Origin: Rhodospirillaceae bacterium
GTDB lineage: Bacteria > Pseudomonadota > Alphaproteobacteria > UBA8366
NCBI GenBank assembly: GCA_002716125.1
Contig: PAZH01000082.1
Span: 1 to 50,288, forward strand
Direction: 5' to 3'
DNA length: 50,288 nt
Shown here: piece by piece, positions 36,299-45,553 of the stretch
How positions within the stretch are numbered: the stretch's first letter is position 1
How the letters are laid out: each line of letters begins with the position of its first letter
The notes under the pieces: generated by a model
What the model was told of the DNA's origin: nothing
Databases searched by the model: none
The model's input: only the letters and a program-made list of their open reading frames with translations
Translations under genes and position numbers: made by a program

Positions 36299-37228
36299 AT
36301 GAATTATTCTGAATACGACCGCGATTTAGTGGGATACGGCGCAAATCCGCCCGACCCTAAATGGCCGAACGGAGCCAGAATCGCCCTCAACTTCGTCATC
36401 AATGTCGAGGAAGGCTCCGAAGCCTCCATCCAAGATGGCGAGGGATTCACTGAAACCCAATTGACGGAAGCTTATGGGCGACCGCCGCTCGAAGGCAGAG
36501 ACCTCGCCGGCGAAAGTATGTTCGAATTCGGGAGCCGTGTCGGATTCTGGCGTCTTTTGCGTCTGTTCCAGGAAAGAGAATTGCCCCTTACGATGTTTGC
36601 CTGTGCGCTCGCACTAGAACGGACGCCGAATATTGCGGACGCCATCCGAACATCCGGTGCCGATGTCTGTTCGCACGGCTGGCGATGGGCAAAGCATTTC
36701 GAAATGTCTTTAGAAGAAGAACGCGACCAAATTGCGAAGGCCTTTCAATCGCTGGAAACATCGACCGGACAACGACCGATGGGCTGGTACTGCAGATACG
36801 GCCCGAGTGTGAATACGCGGCGGCTACTGGTGGAGCATGGCGGGTTTCTCTACGACAGCGACTATTACGGCGACGAGCTGCCGTTTTGGCGAACAGTCGA
36901 CGGCCAGCCGCATCTCATTATCCCTTACTCGCTGACAAACAACGATGGAAAGATGGTGGGGTGGATGGGCACCGGGGACGATTGGTTCACCTTCATCCGA
37001 GATGCGTTCGATATGTTGTACGTGGAAGGCGCGACCCATCCGAAGATGATGTCGGTCGGCCTCCACAATCGAGTGATCGGCCATCCGGCCCGTGCAATGG
37101 GACTTAAGCGATTCTTGGATTACGTGATGGCCAAACCGGATGTCTGGATTACCCGGCGTATCGACATCGCGAACCACTGGGTCGAGACGCATCCCTATGA
37201 CGGTCGCGGCTTAAACGAAGAAGGTTAA
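36299..37228 (+). CDS. PuuE-like allantoinase / polysaccharide deacetylase family protein
   Basis: Protein of 309 residues with the NodB-like fold. DLVGYGANPPDPKWPNGARIALNFV, split over residues 9-33, and NVEEGSE are the N-terminal signature of cofactor-independent allantoinase PuuE, which opens allantoin to allantoate. CSHGWRWAKHFEMS and GWYCRYGPSVNTRRLL also match. Other members act on different cyclic amides or N-acetyl groups, so the substrate is not certain. The nearby hyuA/hyuB pair would fit purine- or hydantoin-like catabolism. Its end overlaps the convergent ycaQ-like gene by four bases. Confidence 0.82.
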   Translation: MNYSEYDRDLVGYGANPPDPKWPNGARIALNFVINVEEGSEASIQDGEGFTETQLTEAYGRPPLEGRDLAGESMFEFGSRVGFWRLLRLFQERELPLTMFACALALERTPNIADAIRTSGADVCSHGWRWAKHFEMSLEEERDQIAKAFQSLETSTGQRPMGWYCRYGPSVNTRRLLVEHGGFLYDSDYYGDELPFWRTVDGQPHLIIPYSLTNNDGKMVGWMGTGDDWFTFIRDAFDMLYVEGATHPKMMSVGLHNRVIGHPARAMGLKRFLDYVMAKPDVWITRRIDIANHWVETHPYDGRGLNEEG

Positions 37229-38421
37229 GGAAACGCGCAATTGAATGCGACTCGATCGGCATCGACGAACCTTCTGTGACGGTCCAGTTCTGCTTCGAGC
37301 GCGGCGACGCGCCCCTTCCCCAGTTTCACACCATCCTCCAGCCAGAGATTCGAGACTGAAAGCGTACCGCTGTCGTGTTTCATATCGATCCGGCCGACAA
37401 ACCGGTTACCTTCCAACAGCGGAAAGACGTAATAGCCGTATTGCCGTTTCGGCGCGGGTACGAAAATCTCGATACGGTAATCGAAACCGAACAACCGAAG
37501 GCACCGTTTGCGGTCCCGGATCATCGGATCGAACGGCGACAAGACCCGTAGCCGATCGATCGGCGCCGAAAGATCGGCGCATTTTAGCGGTAAATCCGGA
37601 AACGCAAATGACTTCGTGGGCCGCCGGTCGCCACAATTCTCGACCAAGACCTCGTTCAACCGCCCCGCCCCCAGCGCATTTTCGCACCACGCCGACGCTT
37701 CCGACGGCGTCACAATATCCCAAAACGCAGCAATTTCACCGGATGTCGCAAATCCAAGACGCTTCAACGCGGAACGGCAGGCCCAATCGACAAATGCGCC
37801 TTCATCCACACGTTCGCTGAGATTCGTCGAAGGAATGACATTCTCCGCAAGATCGTAAATCTTCTGAAAACCGTCTCGGCCGGAAATGGCGAGATTTCCC
37901 GTTCGCCAATGAAATTCCAAGGCGGTCTTTTCAGGATGCCAGTCCCACCAGCCGCGACCGGTTTTCCGTTGCGATCCGATGTCGCGCGCCATCGTCGGCC
38001 CATTTCGCCCGATCATCGCGAGTATTTCATCGAAAATTTCCTCAAACCCTTCGTGGCGCGCCTTGCGCCACCGCTTCAGCAACATTGTCCGGTCACGTTC
38101 GAAGCGATATCGCCAGTACGGGTAGTATTCGACCGGAATAATCGAAGCGTCGTGAGTCCAGTGTTCAAAGAGCGCGCGTTCGCGTTCGAGCAGGCGGGTC
38201 AATTGCGCCGGCCGATAGGTTTGGTTCCGCGCGAACAGGATCATGTGGTGGGCACGGGCGACCGTATTGATACTATCGACCTGAACGAAACCGAGTGAGC
38301 GGAACATTTCCAGCAGGCCTTGATCCGTCAACTTGCGGCGCGGCGGTGCACACAATCCGTGACGCTCTAGGAAAACGCGACGGGCAACCTGATTGGATAT
38401 GATCGGTAGAGTATTCGGCAT
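37225..38421 (-). CDS. YcaQ/AlkX-like winged-helix DNA glycosylase
   Basis: HTH_42 family protein of 398 residues from ATG 38421. Longer frames exist but overlap the divergent hyuA promoter. YcaQ proteins unhook interstrand DNA crosslinks and excise alkylated bases. The motif FVQVDSI gives Q47-V-D49, the QxD form used by the AlkX/YcaQ branch rather than the QxQ of AlkZ. RAHHMILFARN, FEHWTHDASIIPVEYYPYWRYR (in two parts) and LSPFDPMIRDRKRCLRLFGFDY are family hallmarks. It is divergent from hyuA across about 100 bases. Confidence 0.87.
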   Translation of the reverse strand: MPNTLPIISNQVARRVFLERHGLCAPPRRKLTDQGLLEMFRSLGFVQVDSINTVARAHHMILFARNQTYRPAQLTRLLERERALFEHWTHDASIIPVEYYPYWRYRFERDRTMLLKRWRKARHEGFEEIFDEILAMIGRNGPTMARDIGSQRKTGRGWWDWHPEKTALEFHWRTGNLAISGRDGFQKIYDLAENVIPSTNLSERVDEGAFVDWACRSALKRLGFATSGEIAAFWDIVTPSEASAWCENALGAGRLNEVLVENCGDRRPTKSFAFPDLPLKCADLSAPIDRLRVLSPFDPMIRDRKRCLRLFGFDYRIEIFVPAPKRQYGYYVFPLLEGNRFVGRIDMKHDSGTLSVSNLWLEDGVKLGKGRVAALEAELDRHRRFVDADRVAFNCAFP

Positions 38422-38522
38422 GGCCTTATGCGCGGCACTATTCGACACCGAATCGGCCTTGGTCAACCCGAAGTTCGACCATAAGACTTGACCTCTCGGC
38501 CGACGGACAGACAATCACTGCC

Positions 38523-40565
38523 ATGAGTTACAGGGTCGGAGTCGATATCGGCGGCACGTTCACGGATTTCTGCGTTTTCGACGAAGAAACAGGAACGGTC
38601 CATACGCTCAAGGTGCTGTCGACGCCCGACAATCCGGGTCAAGAGGTCGTTGACGGTATCCGTGCGCTTGAATCTCGCTATAGCGTGAGCCCGTCGGCCA
38701 TCACCTATTTCACGCATGGAACGACTGTCGGCGTCAATTCGGTCATTCAACGCAAAGGCATCAATCTTTGCCTCTTTACCACAGCTGAGTTCGAGGACGT
38801 CCTCGAAGTCGCGCGTTTGAAGATGCCCGACCCCTACGATCTCTTCTCCCGCCGCGCGGCACCGCTGGTCGGTCGCGAAAAAGTTTTCGGCATCAAGGAA
38901 CGCGTTCTGTTCGACGGATCTGTCGACGAACCGCTCGATGAGGAAAGCGTGCGCGCCGCGATCCAAGGCGTTCGCGACATTGGCGGCGACGGCATTGCCA
39001 TCGCGCTCCTTCATGCGTACCGGAACCCGGTACATGAGCAACGTGTCGCCGAAATCATCCGCAGCGAAGCGCCGGACCTCGCCGTGACTTGCGCCGGAGA
39101 TGTTTGGCCCGTGATCCGGGAATATGAACGGACGATCACGGCCGTCGTCGCCGGCTATGTCCAACCGCGCGTCGCCCACTACCTCACTGCATTCCAAGAT
39201 GCGCTAAAAAGTGTCGGCGTCCCGGCAGAACCTATGTTGACCAAGTCGAACGGCGGTGTGATGACTGCCGAACTCGGCAAGACAGAATGCGCACAGATGC
39301 TGTTGTCGGGCACAGCCTCCGGCGTGATCGGCGCCGCGAGTATCGCGCGGAGTGCCAAGTCGGAAGCTGCCATGAGCCTCGATATCGGCGGCACCAGCGC
39401 CGACGTCGCCATCATACGCGACGGTGCCCCGCAATACGGCGTCGGCGAAATGATCGGTGAGTTCCCCATTCACATTCCGACGGTTTCGGTCACATCCATC
39501 GGTGAAGGCGGCGGTTCGATCGCCTGGGTAGACCCGCAAGGCGTCCTCAAGGTTGGACCCGAAAGCGCCGGCTCAACGCCAGGCCCCGCATGCTACGGAC
39601 GCGGAGGCGAACGTCCAACAATCACCGACGCATTTGTAACCAACGGCTACCTCGGCGCTGCCGCTCTCGGATACAGCGCTGTTGAGATTGACACAGCGCG
39701 CGCTGAAGCAACTATCGACACAGTCGCCGGGAAAGTCGGCCTTAGCCGGGAAGACACCGCGGAGGCGATCATTCGTGTTGCCGTCTCCGGCATGTATCTT
39801 GAGGTCAGTAAGTTGGTCTCGCGCCACGGTATCGACCCACGCGACCTTGATCTTATCGCCTTCGGCGGCGCCGGGCCGATGATGGCCAGTTTCCTCGCGC
39901 GTGAACTTGGCATGCGCCGCGTCATCGTGCCGGCCACCCCGGGCGTCCTTAGTGCCTACGGCGGAATCATCGCCGACGTGCGGAACGACTTCATTCAGAC
40001 AATCTACGCCGATCTGAACGACGGTGTCGTCGATCGCCTCAAGGACGGCCTCCAAGCATTGCGCGACCGGGCGCTTCACTGGCTGAAGGTCGAACACGGT
40101 TTCGATGGAGAGGCAATCCTGACGGTCTCCGCCGATTTGCGCTACCGCGGCCAATCATACGAAATCGACACACCGCTGGACGCGGCCTGGATTGAAGACG
40201 CTGACATTTCCGCGGTTGCCGAGGCATTCCATCGCGAACATGCACGCATCTACGAGTACGCCGATGACACGGCGCCGCTGCAGATCATCAATCTTCGGCT
40301 GATCGTATCCGGCGTCCCGCCTAAGCCTGAGATCACCCGGCTTGAAGAAAGTACGGACGACCCCGTACCCGTCGGCGAGACGTCCATTTATTGCGATGGC
40401 CAGCGAATGACCGCACTGATTTATCCACGTGCCGAATTGAAAGCCGGTCAGTCCTTCCAAGGTCCCGCCATCGTAACGCAAGACGACACGACAACATGTG
40501 TACTTCCGAACTACTCCGTGAGTGTCGATCCGCTCGGCAATCTCATCTTGAATTCGAAGGCTTGA
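38523..40565 (+). CDS. hyuA: Hydantoinase/oxoprolinase subunit A (HyuA-like)
   Basis: ATP-dependent subunit that opens hydantoin, N-methylhydantoin or 5-oxoproline rings together with the B subunit. The 680-residue protein begins with the ASKHA-type phosphate motif GVDIGGTFTDFCVFDEETG at 6-24. YFTHGTTVGVNSVIQRKG, SLDIGGTSADVAII, FGGAGPMMASFLAREL and PATPGVLSAYGGIIADVRND are family signatures. The length is typical. It is three bases from hyuB and divergent from the ycaQ-like gene. The particular ring substrate cannot be assigned. Confidence 0.92.
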   Translation: MSYRVGVDIGGTFTDFCVFDEETGTVHTLKVLSTPDNPGQEVVDGIRALESRYSVSPSAITYFTHGTTVGVNSVIQRKGINLCLFTTAEFEDVLEVARLKMPDPYDLFSRRAAPLVGREKVFGIKERVLFDGSVDEPLDEESVRAAIQGVRDIGGDGIAIALLHAYRNPVHEQRVAEIIRSEAPDLAVTCAGDVWPVIREYERTITAVVAGYVQPRVAHYLTAFQDALKSVGVPAEPMLTKSNGGVMTAELGKTECAQMLLSGTASGVIGAASIARSAKSEAAMSLDIGGTSADVAIIRDGAPQYGVGEMIGEFPIHIPTVSVTSIGEGGGSIAWVDPQGVLKVGPESAGSTPGPACYGRGGERPTITDAFVTNGYLGAAALGYSAVEIDTARAEATIDTVAGKVGLSREDTAEAIIRVAVSGMYLEVSKLVSRHGIDPRDLDLIAFGGAGPMMASFLARELGMRRVIVPATPGVLSAYGGIIADVRNDFIQTIYADLNDGVVDRLKDGLQALRDRALHWLKVEHGFDGEAILTVSADLRYRGQSYEIDTPLDAAWIEDADISAVAEAFHREHARIYEYADDTAPLQIINLRLIVSGVPPKPEITRLEESTDDPVPVGETSIYCDGQRMTALIYPRAELKAGQSFQGPAIVTQDDTTTCVLPNYSVSVDPLGNLILNSKA

Positions 40566-40568
40566 ATC

Positions 40569-42554
40569 ATGGCAATCGATAAAATCACCCTCGAAATCCT
40601 CAAGAACCATTGCTGTGCGGCCGCCGAAAGCATGGCCTATACGCTTTACCGCACGGCGCACTCGACGTTCGTAAAGGAAACCGAAGACTTTACGACCGGC
40701 CTGACGACACCGGACGGCTTCACATTTGCAACGCCGACCGAACTTGGCGCCACGTGGTTCGTCGGTATGAACTACGGCAACGTCATTCAGTCGATCGACG
40801 ATTACGAAGATGGCGACATCTGTATTACCAACGATCCCTATAGCGGATTCGTCTGCACCCACACACCCGACATGCATATATGGAAGCCGATCTTCCATGA
40901 GGGCGAAATCGTCTGCTTTGCGGTGGGGCACATTCACAATACGGATGTCGGCGGCGCTGTGCCCGCGAGTCTTTCACGCACACTTTCGGAAGTGCATCAG
41001 GAAGGTATCCGGATTCCGCCAACGAAGATCATGCGCGGCGGCGAGTTCAATAAGGACGTCCTCGATATCCTACTCACCAATGTCCGGATGCCGGAACAAA
41101 ACTGGGGTGACCTCAAGGCGCAAATCGCCGCCGTCCACACCGGCGATCGGCGCGTGAAGGAAATGATCGCGAAGTTCGGAGCAGACACCTTCCGCGATGG
41201 TATCGAAGACCTTCTCGACTACGCAGAGACACAAGCCCGCGCAATTATCGCCGACCTGCCGGATGGAGAGTATTTCTTTGCCGATTATATGGACGAGGAT
41301 GCAGTCGACGGCTGGCCCTGCCGAATCGCGCTCAACCTGATCATCGAGGGGGACTCCTGCACCTTCGATTTTTCAACGAGCGACCCGCAACTCGAATCCT
41401 CGATGAACATTCCAACTGGCGGCGAAGAGCGTCACGTCATGATGCTGGTCGGCTTGGTCTACGTCCTCTACACGCTCGACCCGACCTTGTTCTTAAACTC
41501 GGGTGTGACGCGCGTCTGCCGTTGCATTCTGCCTAAAGGCACCATCGTCAATCCGGAGTTTCCGGCTGCGGTCGGTATGCGAACCCTGTCATCGATGCGC
41601 CTACAGGAAATTACCTTCGGTGCATTCGTCCAAGCTGCGCCAGACAGGCTGCCCGCCTCACCTTGTAGCGGCGGCCCGATCATGAACGTAAACAGTGTCG
41701 ACAACCGAAGCGGCAGGCGCGTCGTCGCATCTATTGGACCGATTTCCGGCGGTGCCGGGGGCAATCCGATGGAGGACGGCGCGGAAGGGTCCGGCGCAAA
41801 TGGCTCTTTCTTGAAAAACACTCCCGTCGAGATCAACGAAGCGGAAGTGCCGATCAAATTACTGCGCTACGGCCTGGCGCAAAATTCCGGTGGTCCCGGC
41901 AAGCACCGCGGCGGTCTCGCCACGGAAATGCGCTTCCAGGCCTCTTCTCCCAATACCAAGATTACGGCGCGCAACCGCGATCGCACGCGTTTTCGCTCCT
42001 GGGGTGTGATGCATGGCAACGCGGGAACGAACTCCGTATTCCTGTTAAACCCCGGCAGCAACCACGAGGTTAACCTTGGCAACACGGATGTCCTGACCAT
42101 TGGGCCCGGCGACGTCATCCATGTAGCAGCCGGTGGCTCCGGTGGATGGGGTGATCCGTTGGAGCGCGATCCGGCAGCGGTTGTACGCGATGTCCAAGCG
42201 GGTTTCGTCACACCCGAAAAAGCCGCAGAGGACTATGGTGTGGTCCTGGAAAACGGCAGCTTTGATGCTGCCGCGACGGAGGCGCGACGACGCGACCTCG
42301 CCCGCGAGCGCGGGTTCTACGATTTTGGTCCTGAGCGCAATGCTTTCGAGGCCTTATGGACAGAGGACAATTACCGGGACCTCACGGAACTTCTCGAAGG
42401 AATGCCGGTTCATTGGCGTTTCTTTTTGAAGCATCGAATGTTTGAAGCGGTCGCGGACGATACGGATAGCGAAGCCGGTCCAACGCTCTCGATCCGCGAG
42501 CGCTTCGAGAAAATAGTTTCCGAATACCCGGAACTGTCGCACAGTCTCGGTTAA
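40569..42554 (+). CDS. hyuB: Hydantoinase subunit B (HyuB-like)
   Basis: Partner of the A subunit, 661 residues. The N-terminus KITLEILKNHCCAAAESMAYTLYRTAHS and segments CITNDPYSG..THTPDMHIWKPIF, VGHIHNTDVGG, GGPIM and NSGGPGKHRGGLATEMRF are standard for the hydantoinase B/oxoprolinase domain. The HxD...H-type residues in GHIHNTDVGG are probable metal ligands. The start is three bases after the A stop, which indicates coupled synthesis of a complex. The VOC gene follows 28 bases later. Confidence 0.92.
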   Translation: MAIDKITLEILKNHCCAAAESMAYTLYRTAHSTFVKETEDFTTGLTTPDGFTFATPTELGATWFVGMNYGNVIQSIDDYEDGDICITNDPYSGFVCTHTPDMHIWKPIFHEGEIVCFAVGHIHNTDVGGAVPASLSRTLSEVHQEGIRIPPTKIMRGGEFNKDVLDILLTNVRMPEQNWGDLKAQIAAVHTGDRRVKEMIAKFGADTFRDGIEDLLDYAETQARAIIADLPDGEYFFADYMDEDAVDGWPCRIALNLIIEGDSCTFDFSTSDPQLESSMNIPTGGEERHVMMLVGLVYVLYTLDPTLFLNSGVTRVCRCILPKGTIVNPEFPAAVGMRTLSSMRLQEITFGAFVQAAPDRLPASPCSGGPIMNVNSVDNRSGRRVVASIGPISGGAGGNPMEDGAEGSGANGSFLKNTPVEINEAEVPIKLLRYGLAQNSGGPGKHRGGLATEMRFQASSPNTKITARNRDRTRFRSWGVMHGNAGTNSVFLLNPGSNHEVNLGNTDVLTIGPGDVIHVAAGGSGGWGDPLERDPAAVVRDVQAGFVTPEKAAEDYGVVLENGSFDAAATEARRRDLARERGFYDFGPERNAFEALWTEDNYRDLTELLEGMPVHWRFFLKHRMFEAVADDTDSEAGPTLSIRERFEKIVSEYPELSHSLG

Positions 42555-42582
42555 TGTCGGAACTTCGAAACGAGATTGATTC

Positions 42583-43038
42583 ATGCCTCGCATCAAAGAA
42601 CTCGCACACACGGTGATTTACGTAAGCGATCTCGCGGCATCGCGCGACTGGTATTGCAAACACCTTGGCATGACCGTTGTCGTCGACAGTCCGGAGCGTA
42701 AAGGCAGCTTTCTCTCTTTTGGGGAAAGCGATCACGACATCGCGCTGTTCGAGAATCCCGTCGCGGCGGGCGAAGAGACGATTCACCATATCGCACTCCG
42801 CTTCGATGGTACGCCAAAAGAGCTCGGCCGATTCCGCCAAGGCCTGCTAGACAACGGCGTCGATGTACATCGGACCGTAGACCACGGCATTTCATACGGC
42901 ATCTACTTTACGGACCCCGACGGCCATTGCTGGGAAGTTTTTGTAGATCGCAAACGGCCAGAAGCGACCCGCGTCGACGCCATGCGTGCAACCGGCGCGA
43001 TGGCAGAGCCGGTCGATCTCGAAACGGTAGACGCTTGA
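42583..43038 (+). CDS. VOC superfamily (glyoxalase/dioxygenase-like) protein
   Basis: Protein of 151 residues with two beta-alpha-beta-beta-beta units. AHTVIYVSDLAASRDWYCKHLG starts unit 1 and supplies a His; HHIALRFDG gives the second His and HCWEVFVD the Glu of the usual 2-His-1-carboxylate metal site. Such proteins are dioxygenases, epimerases or isomerases. It follows hyuB by 28 bases and is probably in the same transcript, perhaps as a racemase or epimerase for the ring substrate, which is inference. Confidence 0.82.
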   Translation: MPRIKELAHTVIYVSDLAASRDWYCKHLGMTVVVDSPERKGSFLSFGESDHDIALFENPVAAGEETIHHIALRFDGTPKELGRFRQGLLDNGVDVHRTVDHGISYGIYFTDPDGHCWEVFVDRKRPEATRVDAMRATGAMAEPVDLETVDA

Positions 43039-43082
43039 ATCCGCATTAGTGAGATTGACCGCGAGATAGGTCAAACTCAATC

Positions 43083-43101
43083 GGCCGATTCCGTATCGGC
43101 C
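43083..43101 (+). terminator. Hairpin after the hyuA-hyuB-VOC operon
   Basis: GGCCGAT at 43083-43089 and ATCGGCC at 43095-43101 form a perfect 7-bp GC-rich stem with a 5-base loop, 45 bases after the VOC stop. No T run follows, so it may be a factor-dependent or processing stem rather than a classic intrinsic terminator. Confidence 0.4.
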
Positions 43102-43422
43102 TAACGCCAATCTCTCCTACCTCTGGATCGGCGGTACAAGCATAAGAACCTGTTCCGGTGGATTGATACCCAAACGCCCATCGTAACACCGGGTTAATTC
43201 CGCTTCCTAGATAGAAAATTAATTCCCAGAGATGGAGAATTCGGTGCTCTGATGAGTATGTATCGGTTCAACAGCCGGCAATCGTTGGGAGCTCCGCTCA
43301 CTGGGAATTGGGTGAGGTTAAGAAAATGACACCACCAAACAACAAAACAGAAGCTCAAATTCATTGAGGTGCGGCCGCTTCGAAGCCGTCCACTGCACAG
43401 GTATTCGCGCTTTGGGAACACG

Positions 43423-43448
43423 ACACCCGAGACAGGTGTGTATTTTCT
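43423..43448 (+). terminator. Weak hairpin with T-rich tail
   Basis: ACACC (43423-43427) and GGTGT (43435-43439) pair around seven bases, followed by GTATTTTCT and a long T-rich run to about 43487. It could terminate a short upstream transcript or attenuate the following gene. The five-base stem is weak. Confidence 0.25.
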
Positions 43449-43589
43449 ATTAAGTTTCTGTTTTTATTGATTTTTTTATTGTATTTCGCTTCCCATTTCC
43501 TCATCATAATCACGTTGCGACGACTCACTTGTAGCGCAACCTCGCGTCTCAAGTTAGTCGGGTATTCTTCATCTACCGGGAGAAAAACC

Positions 43590-44417
43590 ATGACTGTGAT
43601 TGCGATGACCCGCGAAATGGGAACCCTCGGCAAGGATGTCGCTGCGGGCCTTGCAGACGTCCTTGGAATTACGGTTGTCCACCACGAACTTGTCGAACAC
43701 CATATCGCGGAACGGATGGACGTCGGTGAGAGTGCAGTGCATCGATTTCTCGAAGGTCAGTCCTCGATGTGGGAACGTTGGCAGATCGACGCGGAAAGAA
43801 TGTCGCGCTACACAGCCGACGAAGTCCTAAGTTTAGCGGCGAATGACAACGTTCTGATTCGCGGCTGGGGTGCCGCACAGCTTCTAAGGGATATCTCGCA
43901 CGTCGTCTGCGTTCGGATATGTGCGCCGATGACACGACGTGTCACCGAAATGAAACAGCGGTTGGATCTTACCGACGAAGGCCTACTTCGACGCGAGATA
44001 GAACGAAGCGACGATGCACATAGTCGGATAATTCAACGTCAGTTCGGCCGCGATTGGCGAGATGCCGAAAACTATGACATCACACTTAACACCGGTTTCG
44101 TCTCCGTCAAAATGTGCGTAGATCTAATTCAAGAACTGGCGCGCAGCGACGCCTATCGGGAAACGAAGAACTCGATCACAAAACTTGCCGATAAATCCCT
44201 AGAGGCCGACGTCCGCAAACTGCTTGACCAACAAGCGGCGGAAACACCCTTCGGCAGCGGTATAGAAGTCGCCGTTTCCGATGGAGAAGTCACCCTTTCG
44301 GGTGTTGTCAGCGGTACACGGAATTTGGGCGATATTATCGAACGGATTGCGAGCATCGATGACGTAAAGGGCGTCGACAATCAGATTGCGTTCGTGCCCG
44401 CAAGAGCGGGACTATAA
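43590..44417 (+). CDS. Cytidylate-kinase-like protein fused to a C-terminal BON domain
   Basis: Protein of 275 residues from ATG 43590, with GGGAGAAAA upstream. The N-terminal two thirds (about 1-190) match the cytidylate kinase-like family PF13189: VIAMTREMGTLGKDVAAGLAD, VLIRGWGAAQLLRD and RRVTEMKQRLDL. The nucleotide loop reads GTLGKDVA, which lacks the GSGKS of true Cmk. After a charged linker, residues about 205-270 form a BON domain, GIEVAVSDGEVTLSGVVS with IASIDDVKGVDNQIAFV. BON units bind membranes or lipids. The kinase substrate is unknown, and the fusion suggests a regulatory or membrane-linked role. Confidence 0.8.
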   Translation: MTVIAMTREMGTLGKDVAAGLADVLGITVVHHELVEHHIAERMDVGESAVHRFLEGQSSMWERWQIDAERMSRYTADEVLSLAANDNVLIRGWGAAQLLRDISHVVCVRICAPMTRRVTEMKQRLDLTDEGLLRREIERSDDAHSRIIQRQFGRDWRDAENYDITLNTGFVSVKMCVDLIQELARSDAYRETKNSITKLADKSLEADVRKLLDQQAAETPFGSGIEVAVSDGEVTLSGVVSGTRNLGDIIERIASIDDVKGVDNQIAFVPARAGL

Positions 44418-44483
44418 ACCCAATTCCGAGTGAATCAATCCGCGGCGTATCGAAAGTGTGGAATGTGGAATTTGGGGTGAACC

Positions 44484-45512
44484 TCAAACTTCCATTCGCG
44501 CGCCGCTTTCACTCGATCGGTAAATGGCGTCTTCGATCCGGAGGTTTGTCAGGTAGTCGCGCGCCGTATTCATAGCGGGCGCGCCCGCAAGGACGTGCTG
44601 CACAACGTGGCGCAGTAACAAATACACGCTATCGCCGGCGAAACCTTTATTTTCCCAGTCGTAATCGACGTCGATTTCGACGTCGTAACCGTGCTTGCGA
44701 AGATACATGCGGCCATCGCCATCGAGACGAAGTACGGCGTCCGATCCTTCAATCAGCATGTCGCCCATTGTAAGCCGCCGGTTTTCGGCAGCGTGATCCA
44801 CCAATCGGTTACCATCAAAAAAGCCGCGTGCGCCGTTGCGGAATTGGAACACGATGTAGCCGGAATCTTCACCCGCGATCGCGGGATTGAACCGTGTGAG
44901 ATCCGCATAAACCGTCTCGACCTCCCCCATGAGATATCGGAATACGTCGACAAAGTGGATCGCGGTCTCGTGGACGAGGAAACGTTCCATCGTCTGGAAG
45001 TACGGCTGCCGGTCGAGATAAGCCTCCGGCCCCTGCCCGTCGCCCGGACGCATGCGAAACGATATTTGATAGACTTCCCCAAGCGTCCCTTCGTCTAAAA
45101 CCTTGCGCGCTTGCCGGTGCCAAGGTTGAAAACGAAAGTTCTCATGCACGATCAACGGCACGCCCGCCGCTTCCGCCAATGCGACCATCGCTTCCGCTTC
45201 ATCGAGGCTTTGGGTAAACGGCTTTTGACAGACGACGGCAATGCCGCGCGCGACGGCAGCTTCGATAAACGGCCGATGGGTCGGCGGCGGCGTGATGATG
45301 TCCAGTAAGTCCGGTTGCACCGCGTCGAGCATATCGGCAACGTCGCCATGCACCGTCGCGACATCGAAGCGATCGGCAATATTGCGCCCCATCGTCCCGT
45401 CGAGCGTACAGAGCCCGACGAGATCGACGTTCTTGATCCGGCTCCAAGCTTCATAGTGAAATTGCGCGAAATAGCCGGTGCCGACTGTCGCTAGTTTTAA
45501 TCGCCTCGCCAT
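44484..45512 (-). CDS. Gfo/Idh/MocA family oxidoreductase
   Basis: NAD(P)-dependent dehydrogenase of 342 residues for a sugar, inositol or related polyol. The Rossmann segment VGTGYFAQFHYEAW is at about 10-23; ITPPPTHRPFIEAAVARG and CQKPF, with the catalytic Lys, follow. HENFRFQPWHRQA and ERFLVHETAIHFVDVFRYLMGE match the C-terminal domain, with His residues lining the substrate site. It lies 41 bases downstream of the MFS permease and is probably co-transcribed with it. Confidence 0.88.
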   Translation of the reverse strand: MARRLKLATVGTGYFAQFHYEAWSRIKNVDLVGLCTLDGTMGRNIADRFDVATVHGDVADMLDAVQPDLLDIITPPPTHRPFIEAAVARGIAVVCQKPFTQSLDEAEAMVALAEAAGVPLIVHENFRFQPWHRQARKVLDEGTLGEVYQISFRMRPGDGQGPEAYLDRQPYFQTMERFLVHETAIHFVDVFRYLMGEVETVYADLTRFNPAIAGEDSGYIVFQFRNGARGFFDGNRLVDHAAENRRLTMGDMLIEGSDAVLRLDGDGRMYLRKHGYDVEIDVDYDWENKGFAGDSVYLLLRHVVQHVLAGAPAMNTARDYLTNLRIEDAIYRSSESGARMEV

Positions 45513-45553
45513 ACTTCTTGGTAGACGGCCAAAGGCGTCGGCTCAACCTTTTC

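Larger units (their letters stand above)
43039..43589. other. 551-bp AT-rich intergenic region
   Basis: The longest gene-free stretch in the window. It holds a hairpin at 43083-43101, a second hairpin with a T-rich tail at 43423-43448, and a strongly AT-rich tract at about 43440-43500. The last probably contains the promoter of the following gene. No tRNA-like fold, conserved protein fragment or transposase remnant was recognised in either strand. Confidence 0.7.

Noticed and set aside
43252..43329. 25-codon small frame (MSMYRFNSRQ...) in the 551-bp gap
   Set aside because: No convincing ribosome site or recognisable sequence; a frame this short is expected by chance.
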